This document shows positions 34,103 through 41,873 of a stretch of DNA of 64,000 nucleotides, piece after piece. Each line of letters opens with the position of its first letter. Within the stretch, counting starts at the first letter, position 1. The translations under genes were made by a program, and so were the position numbers. The notes beneath the pieces were generated by a model. It saw nothing but the letters and a program-made list of their open reading frames with translations, was not told the origin of the DNA and did no database searches. The DNA comes from Stygiobacter electus (GTDB lineage: Bacteria; Bacteroidota; Ignavibacteria; Ignavibacteriales; Melioribacteraceae), in contig JARGDL010000004.1 of the NCBI GenBank assembly GCA_029210465.1, forward strand, positions 186,001-250,000, in the 5' to 3' direction.

Positions 34103-34712
34103 TACCTTCTAATTGCTTTGCAGATTCTTTAGCGATATGTCCAACATCAGTGTTTGGATACTTTTGAGCTAAATTTTTCCAAATTAGAATTGCCTGTCTT
34201 TTATCTCCTTTTGCATTCAACACAGCTCCAAGATTATAATTAGCAATCAAATTATTTTTATCAACTTGTAAAGCTTTATTTGTGTACTCTAATGCTTTAT
34301 CCAGATCACCTTTATTAAAATGAACATACGTTAATTGCAAAAGAACATCAATTCTTTTAGGATCGAACTTTAAAATCTTTGAATAATATTCAATTGCTTC
34401 ATCAGGTTTATGAGCTAATGTCAACATGTCTGCATATTCTCTTAATTTTAATGTATCATTTGGATTTTTATTTACTTCTTCTTTTAATTTATTCATTCTT
34501 TCAATAGCTTCTTTCATTACATTTGAAGCTGAAGGTGCATCCCCATTACCTTGAGATTTTAAATTTTTATGAACATCATCTTCCGGCATTTGGCCATTCA
34601 TTTGCTGGTTATCAATTAGATTAGACTTTTTTGTTGAATTAGAAAAAAGAACAATTGAAATAATAAACACAACAAAAATTGTTAAATAAATATAAATAGG
34701 TTTAAGCTTCAT
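34089..34712 (-). CDS. Membrane-anchored TPR protein
   Basis: 207 residues with an N-terminal membrane anchor (KPIYIYLTIFVVFIISIVLF), a Ser/Gly/Asn-rich linker, and about three tetratricopeptide repeats (AGLT-like pattern in YSKILKFDPKRIDVLLQL and ALEYTNKALQVDKNNLIANY). It is probably an extracytoplasmic scaffold. Similar proteins accompany cytochrome assembly (CcmI-like), but no such genes are adjacent. It ends convergently with the eIF-2B-like gene, overlapping 14 bases. Confidence 0.82.
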   Translation of the reverse strand: MKLKPIYIYLTIFVVFIISIVLFSNSTKKSNLIDNQQMNGQMPEDDVHKNLKSQGNGDAPSASNVMKEAIERMNKLKEEVNKNPNDTLKLREYADMLTLAHKPDEAIEYYSKILKFDPKRIDVLLQLTYVHFNKGDLDKALEYTNKALQVDKNNLIANYNLGAVLNAKGDKRQAILIWKNLAQKYPNTDVGHIAKESAKQLEGTNQK

Positions 34713-34962
34713 TGAATCTCCTGTTATAAATAATCATAACAAAATTAATCTTTTTATATAAATAAATAAAAACTTATATCAATAATTGGATTTTAATTTT
34801 AATTAGGAGTTTTTAGTAATAACCGAAAATGTAATGAAAGCAAGTAGAAAATAATCTTTTCAAAAATCAAAAAAACTTGAAACTATTTATTATTAATAAT
34901 TGTTCGATATATAAAAATCTATAGAAATGAAGAAAATCCTATGTTTTCAAGGTTTTTCTTAT

Positions 34963-34970
34963 TATATTTG
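34963..34970 (+). promoter_or_regulatory. -7 promoter element upstream of rpoD
   Basis: TATATTTG followed by CATGTG matches the TAnnTTTG element of Bacteroidota promoters. Upstream TTTT runs replace a clear TTG. Transcription would begin near 34976-34980, about 145 bases before the rpoD start, and run directly into the hairpin at 34994. Confidence 0.5.
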
Positions 34971-34993
34971 CATGTGTAATAAAAAATTACAAT

Positions 34994-35047
34994 ACTGCGA
35001 TTTTAATTCTCAATGCAATGAGAAATTAAACATCGGCAGTTTTTTTT
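34994..35047 (+). terminator. Terminator-like hairpin in the rpoD leader (attenuator or small RNA end)
   Basis: ACTGC (34994-34998) pairs with GCAGT (35036-35040); inside, TTTAATTCTCA pairs with TGAGAAATTAAA except for one bulged A. Eight T follow. With the TATATTTG box just upstream, the products would be a roughly 70-base RNA or, after read-through, the rpoD mRNA. Confidence 0.75.
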
Positions 35048-35123
35048 ATGTCAAAATTAAAAATATTAAAAAAATCATCGATTATAAGATCTGATTTAAT
35101 AACAATTTAGGAGTTATTAAGAA

Positions 35124-35984
35124 TTGAAAATCACAAAACAATTTACGAATCGTGAGAGCAAATCACTCGATCAATATTTGCAAGAGATTGGTAAAGTAGA
35201 TTTACTTACTCCCCAGCAAGAAATTGAGTTAGCAATTAGAATAAAAAAAGGGGATAAACAAGCATTAGATACTTTAACCAAAGCAAATCTTCGTTTTGTT
35301 GTTTCAGTTGCTAAGCAATATCAAAATCAAGGTTTACCATTAGGTGACTTGATTAATGAAGGAAATCTCGGGTTAATAAAAGCTGGTTTAAGATTTGATG
35401 AGACACGTGGATTTAAATTTATTTCTTATGCAGTTTGGTGGATCCGTCAGTCAATTATGCAAGCAATAGCTGAACAATCAAGAATGGTACGTTTACCATT
35501 AAACCGCGTTGGTGCATTAAATAAAATGGGTAAAGCATTAAGCCAACTTGAACAAGAATATGAAAGAAAACCAAGTCCAGAAGAAATTGCTGAACAGCTT
35601 GATATGGATGTTAACGATGTAACTTATGCGATGCAAATTGCTGGTCGCCATATTTCAATGGATGCACCTTTTGCTCATAGTGATGATAATAACAATAGTT
35701 TGCTTGACGTAATGCCAAATGAAGATCAGCCTGCTCCCGATCATTATTTAATGAAAGAATCTCTTAAAACTGAAATCGAACGCTCTTTATCGACTTTAAC
35801 TGATAGAGAAGCTGAAGTTATAAGATTATATTTTGGAATTGGAAAAGAACATTCATTAACACTTGAAGAAATTGGCGAAAAACTCAATTTAACCCGTGAA
35901 CGAGTTAGACAAATTAAAGAAAAAGCTCTAATAAGATTGAGACAGTCAAATAGAAGTAAAAATCTTAAAGCCTATCTTGGTTAA
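35124..35984 (+). CDS. rpoD: Primary RNA polymerase sigma factor
   Basis: 286 residues, the compact housekeeping sigma of Bacteroidota/Chlorobi lacking region 1.1. It has [20 protein letters not shown] at the N-terminus (region 1.2), region 2 with [16 protein letters not shown], region 3, and region 4.2 [18 protein letters not shown]. The start is TTG at 35124: a stop codon lies two codons upstream in frame, and AGGAG sits 10 bases before. A strong terminator follows (36009-36031). The leader holds a promoter and hairpin, so attenuation is possible. Confidence 0.97.
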   Translation: MKITKQFTNRESKSLDQYLQEIGKVDLLTPQQEIELAIRIKKGDKQALDTLTKANLRFVVSVAKQYQNQGLPLGDLINEGNLGLIKAGLRFDETRGFKFISYAVWWIRQSIMQAIAEQSRMVRLPLNRVGALNKMGKALSQLEQEYERKPSPEEIAEQLDMDVNDVTYAMQIAGRHISMDAPFAHSDDNNNSLLDVMPNEDQPAPDHYLMKESLKTEIERSLSTLTDREAEVIRLYFGIGKEHSLTLEEIGEKLNLTRERVRQIKEKALIRLRQSNRSKNLKAYLG

Positions 35985-36008
35985 TTTATTATATTTTAAT
36001 GAATTGCA

Positions 36009-36031
36009 CCCCGCTATTTGCGGGGTTTTTT
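36009..36031 (+). terminator. Intrinsic terminator of rpoD
   Basis: CCCCGC, loop TATTT, GCGGGG, then six T, 25 bases after the rpoD stop. The remaining DNA to 36289 (about 258 bases) has AT-rich inverted repeats such as AATCAATTA/TAATTGATT but no gene that I can support. Confidence 0.95.
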
Positions 36032-36289
36032 ATTTTAAATTCTTGATAATCAATTATAATCAATTTCCAATTAATTGATTATATTTTTAACAAACGTGAA
36101 GTTATACAAATTTTCAATAAAGGCTAAATTATTCATTATTTTGCTCCCCAAATTTTGTTCATTATTTCAAATTATTATGAATTCCTTGATGAAAGTATGA
36201 ACTTAAAAATCGAATATACCATTTTGGAAAACTGGATTTGATAATATTTCAAAAGATTAATGATTATAATTGGAATGAATTAGAAATTG

Positions 36290-36363
36290 AGGCGCCGGTC
36301 GGATTCGAACCGACGAATAGAAGTTTTGCAGACTTCCGCCTTAGGCCACTTGGCTACAGCGCC
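36290..36363 (-). tRNA. tRNA-Cys (GCA)
   Basis: Minus-strand cloverleaf: acceptor GGCGCTG/CGGCGCC-type pairing with T discriminator, anticodon stem GAAGT/ACTTC with loop CTGCAAA (anticodon GCA), and T-arm GGTTCGAATCC. No encoded CCA. It lies downstream of tRNA-Gly with a terminator between them. Confidence 0.96.
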
Positions 36364-36380
36364 AAAATTAATTTTAAGAG

Positions 36381-36406
36381 AAAAAAAATCCCGATGTAAT
36401 CGGGAT
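36381..36406 (-). terminator. Terminator between tRNA-Gly and tRNA-Cys
   Basis: On the minus strand ATCCCGAT, loop TAC, ATCGGGAT is followed by seven to eight T. It begins five bases after tRNA-Gly and ends 17 bases before tRNA-Cys, so tRNA-Cys needs read-through or its own promoter within the hairpin region. Confidence 0.88.
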
Positions 36407-36410
36407 GTTG

Positions 36411-36483
<73 letters not shown>

Positions 36484-36519
36484 ATTAAATATCAATATTA
36501 AATGAACAAATTTGCGAGC

Positions 36520-36550
36520 CAAATATAATATTCATCTTATTTCTAAGCAA
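36520..36550 (-). promoter_or_regulatory. Promoter of tRNA-Gly
   Basis: The minus strand reads TTG (36550-36548), 20 bases, TATATTTG (36527-36520), ending 36 bases before the tRNA 5' end. It has the same element as the other tRNA promoters in the window. Confidence 0.6.
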
Positions 36551-36564
36551 ATATTTTTAAAAAT

Positions 36565-37083
36565 TTATACTCTGGAACCATGTATAAATCCACGATATGG
36601 TCTTGAAGACTGAATTGTTATAAATGCCCTTTTATCTATGGCTTCAACAGTTTTCATTAAATCTTGTAAAAATTTTCTCTTAATAATTGCAATCAAAATT
36701 GATAATTCACCTGACTTTCCTTCTGCAGGTAAAATGGTTACTCCAAATTTTTTCTCTCTTAAAATTTTTGCTATTACCTCTGATTTATGTGGAGAAATTA
36801 TATTTACTTGAACATAACCTAATGCTACTTTTTCCTCAAGTGAAATTCCAAGAATATTCCCCAACGAAAATCCTAATGCATAACCTATCAAGTTATATAT
36901 ATTATCTAAATGCTGAACGATGTATCGCATTGCAAAAATCCATATTAGTACTTCAAAAAAACCTGCAACAGCCGCTTGATACTTTCTTCCTTGAACGACA
37001 GTTATTGTTCTAAATGTACCAATCGTTACATCACAAATTCTCATGAATGCAATTAATATTGCACCACCAACAGTTTCTATCAT
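36565..37083 (-). CDS. UPF0316 / DUF2179 family membrane protein
   Basis: 172 residues: three membrane segments in the N-terminal half (GAILIAFMRICDVTIGTFRTI is the family start) and a cytosolic C-terminal DUF2179-like domain (VNIISPHKSEVIAKILREKK, KRAFITIQSSRPYRG). The function is unknown in the family. It is divergent from pcm, with 77 bases between, and its ATG is at 37083. Confidence 0.9.
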   Translation of the reverse strand: MIETVGGAILIAFMRICDVTIGTFRTITVVQGRKYQAAVAGFFEVLIWIFAMRYIVQHLDNIYNLIGYALGFSLGNILGISLEEKVALGYVQVNIISPHKSEVIAKILREKKFGVTILPAEGKSGELSILIAIIKRKFLQDLMKTVEAIDKRAFITIQSSRPYRGFIHGSRV

Positions 37084-37160
37084 AATTAAAAATTTTTTAT
37101 TGACATTTGATTATAATTGCAACGCAAATTTAATTTTATATTTAATTAAAAGTAAATAAT

Positions 37161-37796
37161 ATGTACGAATTTGAAAGAGAAGAATTAGTAGCCACACTTA
37201 GAAAAAGAGGAATCAAAAATGAACGAGTATTATCTGCTTTCTTAAAAGTTCAAAGACATTTATTCGTACCAGATGTAATGATTCCAAACGCTTATTTGGA
37301 CGTTGCTTTACCAATTGGACAAGGACAAACAATTTCTCAGCCTTATACTGTTGCTTTAATGACTGAAATTTTAGACCCGAAACCAAATGATAAAATTTTA
37401 GAAATTGGAACTGGTTCAGGATTCCAAGCTGCAATTCTTTATGAACTGGGTGCAAAAGTTTTTACAATCGAAAGGAATTATGAACTTTACAATCAAGTCT
37501 TAAAACTTTTTGATAAGTTGAATTATAAAATTGCAACTCGTTGCAGTGATGGAACAATTGGTTGGTCAGATTTTGCACCTTATGATGGCATCATTGTTAC
37601 TGCCGGTAGTCCAACAATACCTGAAAATTTGAAAAAACAATTAAAAATTGGTGGTAAGCTAATTATTCCCGTTGGTGATAAATCAACTCAAGTAATGAAA
37701 ATTATAAAAAAAATAAGCGAAGATAAATTTAAAATAGAAGAACTTTCCCATTTTGCATTTGTACCATTAATTGGCCGTGAAGGATGGAAAGAATAG
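37161..37796 (+). CDS. pcm: Protein-L-isoaspartate O-methyltransferase
   Basis: Repairs isoaspartyl damage in proteins with SAM. 211 residues. Features: FLKVQRHLFVPDVMIPNAY, IGQGQTISQPYTVALM, motif I LEIGTGSGFQAAIL, and DGIIVTAGSPTIPENLKKQL. It overlaps miaA by 13 bases, so the two are translated together; they are not functionally linked in an obvious way. Confidence 0.95.
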   Translation: MYEFEREELVATLRKRGIKNERVLSAFLKVQRHLFVPDVMIPNAYLDVALPIGQGQTISQPYTVALMTEILDPKPNDKILEIGTGSGFQAAILYELGAKVFTIERNYELYNQVLKLFDKLNYKIATRCSDGTIGWSDFAPYDGIIVTAGSPTIPENLKKQLKIGGKLIIPVGDKSTQVMKIIKKISEDKFKIEELSHFAFVPLIGREGWKE

Positions 37797-38719
37797 TTAT
37801 TGTTATCGTTGGACCAACTTGTTCTGGTAAAAGTGATGTAGCATTTAATCTCGCATTCAAATTAAATACTGAAATTATTTCAGCTGACAGCAGACAAATT
37901 TATAAACAACTAAACATTGGAACAGCAAAACCATCATCCGATAAATTGCAAAAAATTAAACATCACTTTATTAACGAGTTAAACATAGATGAAAAGTTCG
38001 ATGCGAGTAAATTTGAAGTTAAAGGATTAAAAATTATTGATGAAATGTTTAATAAAAACAAAGTTCCAATCGTTGCAGGTGGAACAGGCTTGTATATCAA
38101 GGCATTGATTGATGGCATCACATCTTTTATTCCAAATGATATAAATTTTAGAGACGATCTATTAAAAAGAAGAAGAGAATTTGGGAACGAATATCTTTAT
38201 AATGAACTTAAAAATATTGATCCAATTTCAGCAGACAAAATGCTTCCGCAAAATTGGAAAAGGGTTATCCGTGCTTTGGAAGTTTTTCACCTGACTGGTA
38301 AATCAATTATAAAAATTCAGAAAGAAGTTAATAGAGAATCTAAAATAAAATTTATTCAATTTGGGTTAAAATGGAATCGAGAATTACTTTATCAAAGAAT
38401 TAATGAAAGAGTTGAAAAAATGATTAACTTAGGTTTAGTAAATGAAGTCAAAGAAATACTAAGTCAAGGTTATGATAAAAATTTGTACTCATTAAACACT
38501 GTTGGTTATAAGGAGATCATTGACTATCTTGAAAATAAGCATTCACTTGAAAAAGCAATTGATTTAATCAAAAGAAATACAAGGCGTTACGCAAAAAAAC
38601 AATTTACTTGGTTTAATAAAGATAAACGAATTTTTTGGTTTGATATAAAAAGTGAAGAAGAACTACTTGATAATACAAATAAAATAATTGCAAATTGCCA
38701 ATTGAAAATTGCTAATTGA
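37784..38719 (+). CDS. miaA: tRNA dimethylallyltransferase
   Basis: Adds the dimethylallyl group to A37 of tRNAs reading U-starting codons. 311 residues. Features: P-loop IVGPTCSGKSD near the N-terminus, ISADSRQIYKQLNIGTAKP, VAGGTGLYIKALIDG, RRYAKKQFTWFN. The last 11 residues (IIANCQLKIAN) are encoded by an AATTG-type interspersed repeat (38686-38725), so the native tail has probably been extended by repeat DNA. Confidence 0.95.
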   Translation: MERIVIVIVGPTCSGKSDVAFNLAFKLNTEIISADSRQIYKQLNIGTAKPSSDKLQKIKHHFINELNIDEKFDASKFEVKGLKIIDEMFNKNKVPIVAGGTGLYIKALIDGITSFIPNDINFRDDLLKRRREFGNEYLYNELKNIDPISADKMLPQNWKRVIRALEVFHLTGKSIIKIQKEVNRESKIKFIQFGLKWNRELLYQRINERVEKMINLGLVNEVKEILSQGYDKNLYSLNTVGYKEIIDYLENKHSLEKAIDLIKRNTRRYAKKQFTWFNKDKRIFWFDIKSEEELLDNTNKIIANCQLKIAN

Positions 38720-38725
38720 GAATTA
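38686..38725. repeat. AATTG-family repeat covering the miaA stop
   Basis: Units of the type AATTGCAAATTGCC, AATTGAAAATTGCTAATTG and AGAATTA run through the last codons of miaA and its TGA. The AATTGAAAATTGCTAATTGAG segment is also present at 19350-19410. Confidence 0.75.
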
Positions 38726-38739
38726 AAGAAAAAAAGAAT

Positions 38740-39138
38740 ATGAAAAAAATTAAATTAATATTAATGTTTACATTATTAACAATTATATTTCTTTCCTGCG
38801 ATGATACAGTTACAAATCAGGAAATTGATAAGGTAATTATTCCCTCTTCTAATGTTAAATTCTCTGAACATATTTACCCTGTTTTTAGAGTAAAATGTAA
38901 TACAGCTTCTTGCCATAATTCAAGAGATAGAGCTGGAAATTTAAGCTTGGATACATATTCAGAAGCTGTGAGTGATCCACTAATTATATTTCCAGGCTTA
39001 CCTGAAAATAGTAAGTTAGTTTGGGCAATTGAAGGAAGAGTAATTTCACCAATGCCTCCGATTGGTTATCCGCCATTAACCAAAAATCAAATTGATGGAA
39101 TAAAAACATGGATTAAAGAAGGTGCTAAAAATAACTAG
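38740..39138 (+). CDS. Lipoprotein with a CX4CH haem-like motif
   Basis: About 132 residues from ATG 38740 (the frame extends into the repeat upstream). Lipobox FLSC ends the signal peptide. The mature part reads FSEHIYPVFRVKCNTASCH: Cys-X4-Cys-His where cytochrome c has CXXCH, as in the planctomycete-type cytochrome c (PSCyt1-like) family, then SPMPPIGYPPLTKNQIDGIKTWIKEGA, the usual end of such domains with a Met/Pro axial-ligand region. Haem binding is plausible, not shown. The DUF123 gene starts inside its 3' end. Confidence 0.82.
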   Translation: MKKIKLILMFTLLTIIFLSCDDTVTNQEIDKVIIPSSNVKFSEHIYPVFRVKCNTASCHNSRDRAGNLSLDTYSEAVSDPLIIFPGLPENSKLVWAIEGRVISPMPPIGYPPLTKNQIDGIKTWIKEGAKNN

Positions 39139-39583
39139 CAACTCAGGTGTTTATCTTTTGGAAATTTTTGCATCTACTAGTTTTAAAATATCAAACAAAA
39201 ATTTTAAAAATATAATTTTCCCAAAAGGTTATTATTATTATAGTGGCAGTGCACAAAAAAATTTATTACAAAGAATAAAAAGGCATTTACGAAAAGGAAA
39301 AAATATTTATTGGCATATCGATTACTTAACATCAATTCCCACTAACACAATTTCATCAATCTTCATTTTAGAGAATGGCAAGAAAAATTATGAATGCAAT
39401 TTTGTTTTAGTTCTTTTAAAAGATTTTAATCTAAAAATTGCCGCTAATAATTTTGGTAATGGAGATTGTAACTCATGTGAAAGTCATCTACTTTACTCAA
39501 AGAAAAAAATTAATCATAGCCATTTCATTTCACGATACCAATCAATTGTTCGTTTAATTCCCTCTTCCAAAGAAATATTTTGA
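39122..39583 (+). CDS. DUF123 / GIY-YIG-like nuclease-fold protein
   Basis: 153 residues, start GTG 39122 overlapping the upstream lipoprotein by 17 bases. DUF123 hallmarks: NSGVYLLEIF, FPKGYYYYSGSAQKNLLQRI (the GIY-YIG-like strands, Y-Y-G), RHLRKGKNIYWHIDYLTS, and a late C-x2-C pair (CNSCESH). Related proteins are stand-alone or fused to endonuclease III. A role in DNA repair or endonucleolytic cleavage is inferred. The last 70 bases overlap the convergent reductase gene. Confidence 0.8.
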   Translation: MLKITSNSGVYLLEIFASTSFKISNKNFKNIIFPKGYYYYSGSAQKNLLQRIKRHLRKGKNIYWHIDYLTSIPTNTISSIFILENGKKNYECNFVLVLLKDFNLKIAANNFGNGDCNSCESHLLYSKKKINHSHFISRYQSIVRLIPSSKEIF

Positions 39584-40506
39584 CGAAAACCAAAATCATT
39601 TTTTGCTTTAGATACATCGCATGTCCAATTTTTCTGCACAAAATCTCTTGCTTTTTCTAAATTAAAAGTAGCAGCTTTTGAACTGAACGAAGAAAAAAAT
39701 TCAGCAATAGCAGCAACAGAATAAACTAATAAATGAGGTAACCTAACTGTCAAAGCTTTTTTACCAAATGCTTTTGCAATTGCATTCCCAACAATAGGCC
39801 AAGTATAAATTTCTTCTGAAGCAAGAAAATAAATTTGATCTTTTGCCTTTTCTGAAATTGCTGATAAATAAATTCCATCAACTAAATCTTTAACATGAAT
39901 TAAATTTAATTTCTTTTCATCAAAACCAATCAATGTTAATAATCCGGCTTTATATGTTTTAAAAACCAAATAGATTTCAGTATCACGTTCACCAAAAACA
40001 GCCGTTGGACGAACAATTGTATAAGCAATTTTTCCTCTATAGGACTTAACTAAATTTTCCTGAGCAAATTTACTTCTACCATAAGTTGTAATTGGATGTT
40101 CTTTTGTTTCTTCATTGCAAGGTATTCCATTTAATGATGGTCCACACGCAGTTTGACTGCTTGCAACAACAAATCTTTTTAAGTTAGGATTTACTTCTTC
40201 AAGTATTTCAAGAAGAACCTTTGTTGTTTCAACATTTCCTTTAAAATATTCTTCTTCAGTTTTAGCTTTTACAACTCCAGCAATATGAAATAAATAATCA
40301 GCATCTTTCAAAACAATTTTTAGTTGTTCCCTATCAAATAAACCGCAATTAATAATCTCAACATTTTTCCCATCCAGCCATCTTGTTGAACTCGTTGATC
40401 TTAAAACACATTTTACCTTATGTCCTTCTTCTAAAAGTTTATCTACTAAATGACTTCCAACAAAACCAGAAGCACCTGTAACAACAGAAATTATTTTCTT
40501 TTCCAT
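39514..40506 (-). CDS. NAD-dependent epimerase/dehydratase, candidate ceramide reductase (CerR)
   Basis: 330-residue extended SDR. Features: nucleotide-binding VTGASGFVGSHLVDKLL, catalytic Ser in VASSQTACGPS, Tyr/Lys in YGRSKFAQE, and HVKDLVDGIYLSA. It is divergent from the serine palmitoyltransferase gene with 102 bases between. In Caulobacter an SDR of this kind (CerR) reduces the 3-keto group of oxidised ceramide and lies near spt and bcerS. That context makes CerR the best guess; a general sugar-nucleotide or steroid-like dehydrogenase is the alternative. Confidence 0.8.
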   Translation of the reverse strand: MEKKIISVVTGASGFVGSHLVDKLLEEGHKVKCVLRSTSSTRWLDGKNVEIINCGLFDREQLKIVLKDADYLFHIAGVVKAKTEEEYFKGNVETTKVLLEILEEVNPNLKRFVVASSQTACGPSLNGIPCNEETKEHPITTYGRSKFAQENLVKSYRGKIAYTIVRPTAVFGERDTEIYLVFKTYKAGLLTLIGFDEKKLNLIHVKDLVDGIYLSAISEKAKDQIYFLASEEIYTWPIVGNAIAKAFGKKALTVRLPHLLVYSVAAIAEFFSSFSSKAATFNLEKARDFVQKNWTCDVSKAKNDFGFRQNISLEEGIKRTIDWYREMKWL

Positions 40507-40608
40507 ATAATTATATTTATCCTAAATTTGTTTATATTAATTAATAAAATTTTAACAAAATTATAACACTAAAATAAGAAATCAATTAAGAAAAAATCTG
40601 GAGGTATT

Positions 40609-41802
40609 TTGGATTTATTCAATAAATGCTACGAATTTACACGTGCAGACGAAGTAAAAGCAATGGGTGTATATCCATATTTTCGTCCAATTGAAGAAAA
40701 TGAAGGACCAGTAGTTCAAATTGAAGGAAGAAAAATTGTAATGGCTGGTTCAAATAATTATTTAGGATTAACAGCTCATCCAAAAGTTAAAGAAGCTGCA
40801 CTTGAAGCGGTTCGTAAATATGGAACTGGTTGCTCAGGTTCACGTTATTTAACAGGCACACTTGATTTACATATCGAATTAGAAGAAAGACTTGCAAAAT
40901 TTTTTGGTTCTGAAGCAGTTCTTCTTTACAGCACTGGTTATCAAACTGCACAAGGAATCATTCCAACTTTAGTTCAAGGTAAAAGTGAATATGTTGTTTC
41001 CGATCGCGATAATCACGCTTGTATTGTTGCCGGACAAATTATGGCTAAAGGCTTAACAGCAAATCTTGAACGTTACAAACACAATGACATGGAAGATCTT
41101 GAAAGAGTTTTATCAAAACTTCCTATTGATGCACCGAAGTTAATTGTTAGTGATGGTGTTTTTAGTACTGGTGGAGAAATTGTTGAATTACCAAAATTAG
41201 TAGAACTTGCTAAAAAGTATAATGCACGAACTTTAATTGATGATGCTCATGCTGTTGGAGTTATTGGAAAAGGAGGTCGAGGTACAGCAAGTGAATTTAA
41301 TTTAGAAAAAGATGTTGATTTAACAATGGGAACATTTAGCAAAACTTTTGCATCGCTTGGCGGATTTGTTGCTGGTCCTGAAAGAGTTATTAATTATTTA
41401 AAACATTTTTCATCTGCTTTAATTTTTAGTGCGTCACCTACTCCAGCCGCAGTTGCTGCTGCATTAGCCGCATTAAATATTTTAGAAGAAGAACCTTGGC
41501 GTGTTGAGAAATTAATTTCAAACGCTAATAAAGTTAGAACAGAATTAAAAGCTGCTGGTTTTAATGTTTTAGAAGGAAGAACAGCTATCGTTCCAGTTAT
41601 TGTTGGTAGCGATCCTTTAGCATTTCAAATGTGGCGTAAACTTTATGATAATGGAGTTTTTGTAAATGTATTTATTTCTCCAGGCGTACCACAAGGTCGT
41701 CAAATGATGAGAACAAGTTATATGTCAACTCACGAAGATGAGCATTTGGATTACATTATCAATACTTTCAAAAAAGTTGGCAAAGAATTAGGATTAATTT
41801 AA
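40609..41802 (+). CDS. spt: Serine palmitoyltransferase
   Basis: PLP alpha-oxoamine synthase joining serine and an acyl thioester to 3-ketodihydrosphingosine, the first sphingolipid step. 397 residues. It resembles Bacteroides [13 protein letters not shown] (20-29), [19 protein letters not shown] (70-88), DDAHAVG (211-217), and PLP Lys245 in [12 protein letters not shown]. Glycine C-acetyltransferase (Kbl) and 8-amino-7-oxononanoate synthase (BioF) are relatives; the GVYPYFR start and the two neighbours favour SPT. Start TTG 40609 after GGAGG. A terminator hairpin follows (41825-41856). Confidence 0.85.
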   Translation: MDLFNKCYEFTRADEVKAMGVYPYFRPIEENEGPVVQIEGRKIVMAGSNNYLGLTAHPKVKEAALEAVRKYGTGCSGSRYLTGTLDLHIELEERLAKFFGSEAVLLYSTGYQTAQGIIPTLVQGKSEYVVSDRDNHACIVAGQIMAKGLTANLERYKHNDMEDLERVLSKLPIDAPKLIVSDGVFSTGGEIVELPKLVELAKKYNARTLIDDAHAVGVIGKGGRGTASEFNLEKDVDLTMGTFSKTFASLGGFVAGPERVINYLKHFSSALIFSASPTPAAVAAALAALNILEEEPWRVEKLISNANKVRTELKAAGFNVLEGRTAIVPVIVGSDPLAFQMWRKLYDNGVFVNVFISPGVPQGRQMMRTSYMSTHEDEHLDYIINTFKKVGKELGLI

Positions 41803-41824
41803 TTCCTTTTACATTTATATCAGA

Positions 41825-41856
41825 GGTTGATATTTTTTGGAATATCAACCTTTTTT
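41825..41856 (+). terminator. Terminator between spt and the GNAT acyltransferase gene
   Basis: GGTTGATATT (41825-41834) pairs perfectly with AATATCAACC (41841-41850), then six T. It starts 22 bases after spt and ends 8 bases before the GGAG site of the next gene, so it can lower downstream expression. Confidence 0.88.
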
Positions 41857-41873
41857 ATTAATTGGAGAATTTT

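Larger units (their letters stand above)
34713..35123. other. 411-base intergenic region ahead of rpoD
   Basis: No protein gene is credible here. From left to right it holds AT-rich DNA upstream of the divergent TPR gene, a TATATTTG box (34963-34970), a terminator-like hairpin (34994-35047), a 20-codon frame with no ribosome-binding site (35048-35110), and the TTAGGAG site of rpoD. Confidence 0.7.

Noticed and set aside
35048..35110. 20-codon frame between the hairpin and rpoD as a leader peptide
   Set aside because: No ribosome-binding site precedes it and its composition is just AT-rich DNA; not supported as a gene.
40609..41802. Reading this enzyme as glycine C-acetyltransferase (Kbl)
   Set aside because: The GVYPYFR start, SPT-like motif spacing and the adjacent CerR- and bCerS-like genes fit SPT better; there is no threonine dehydrogenase nearby.
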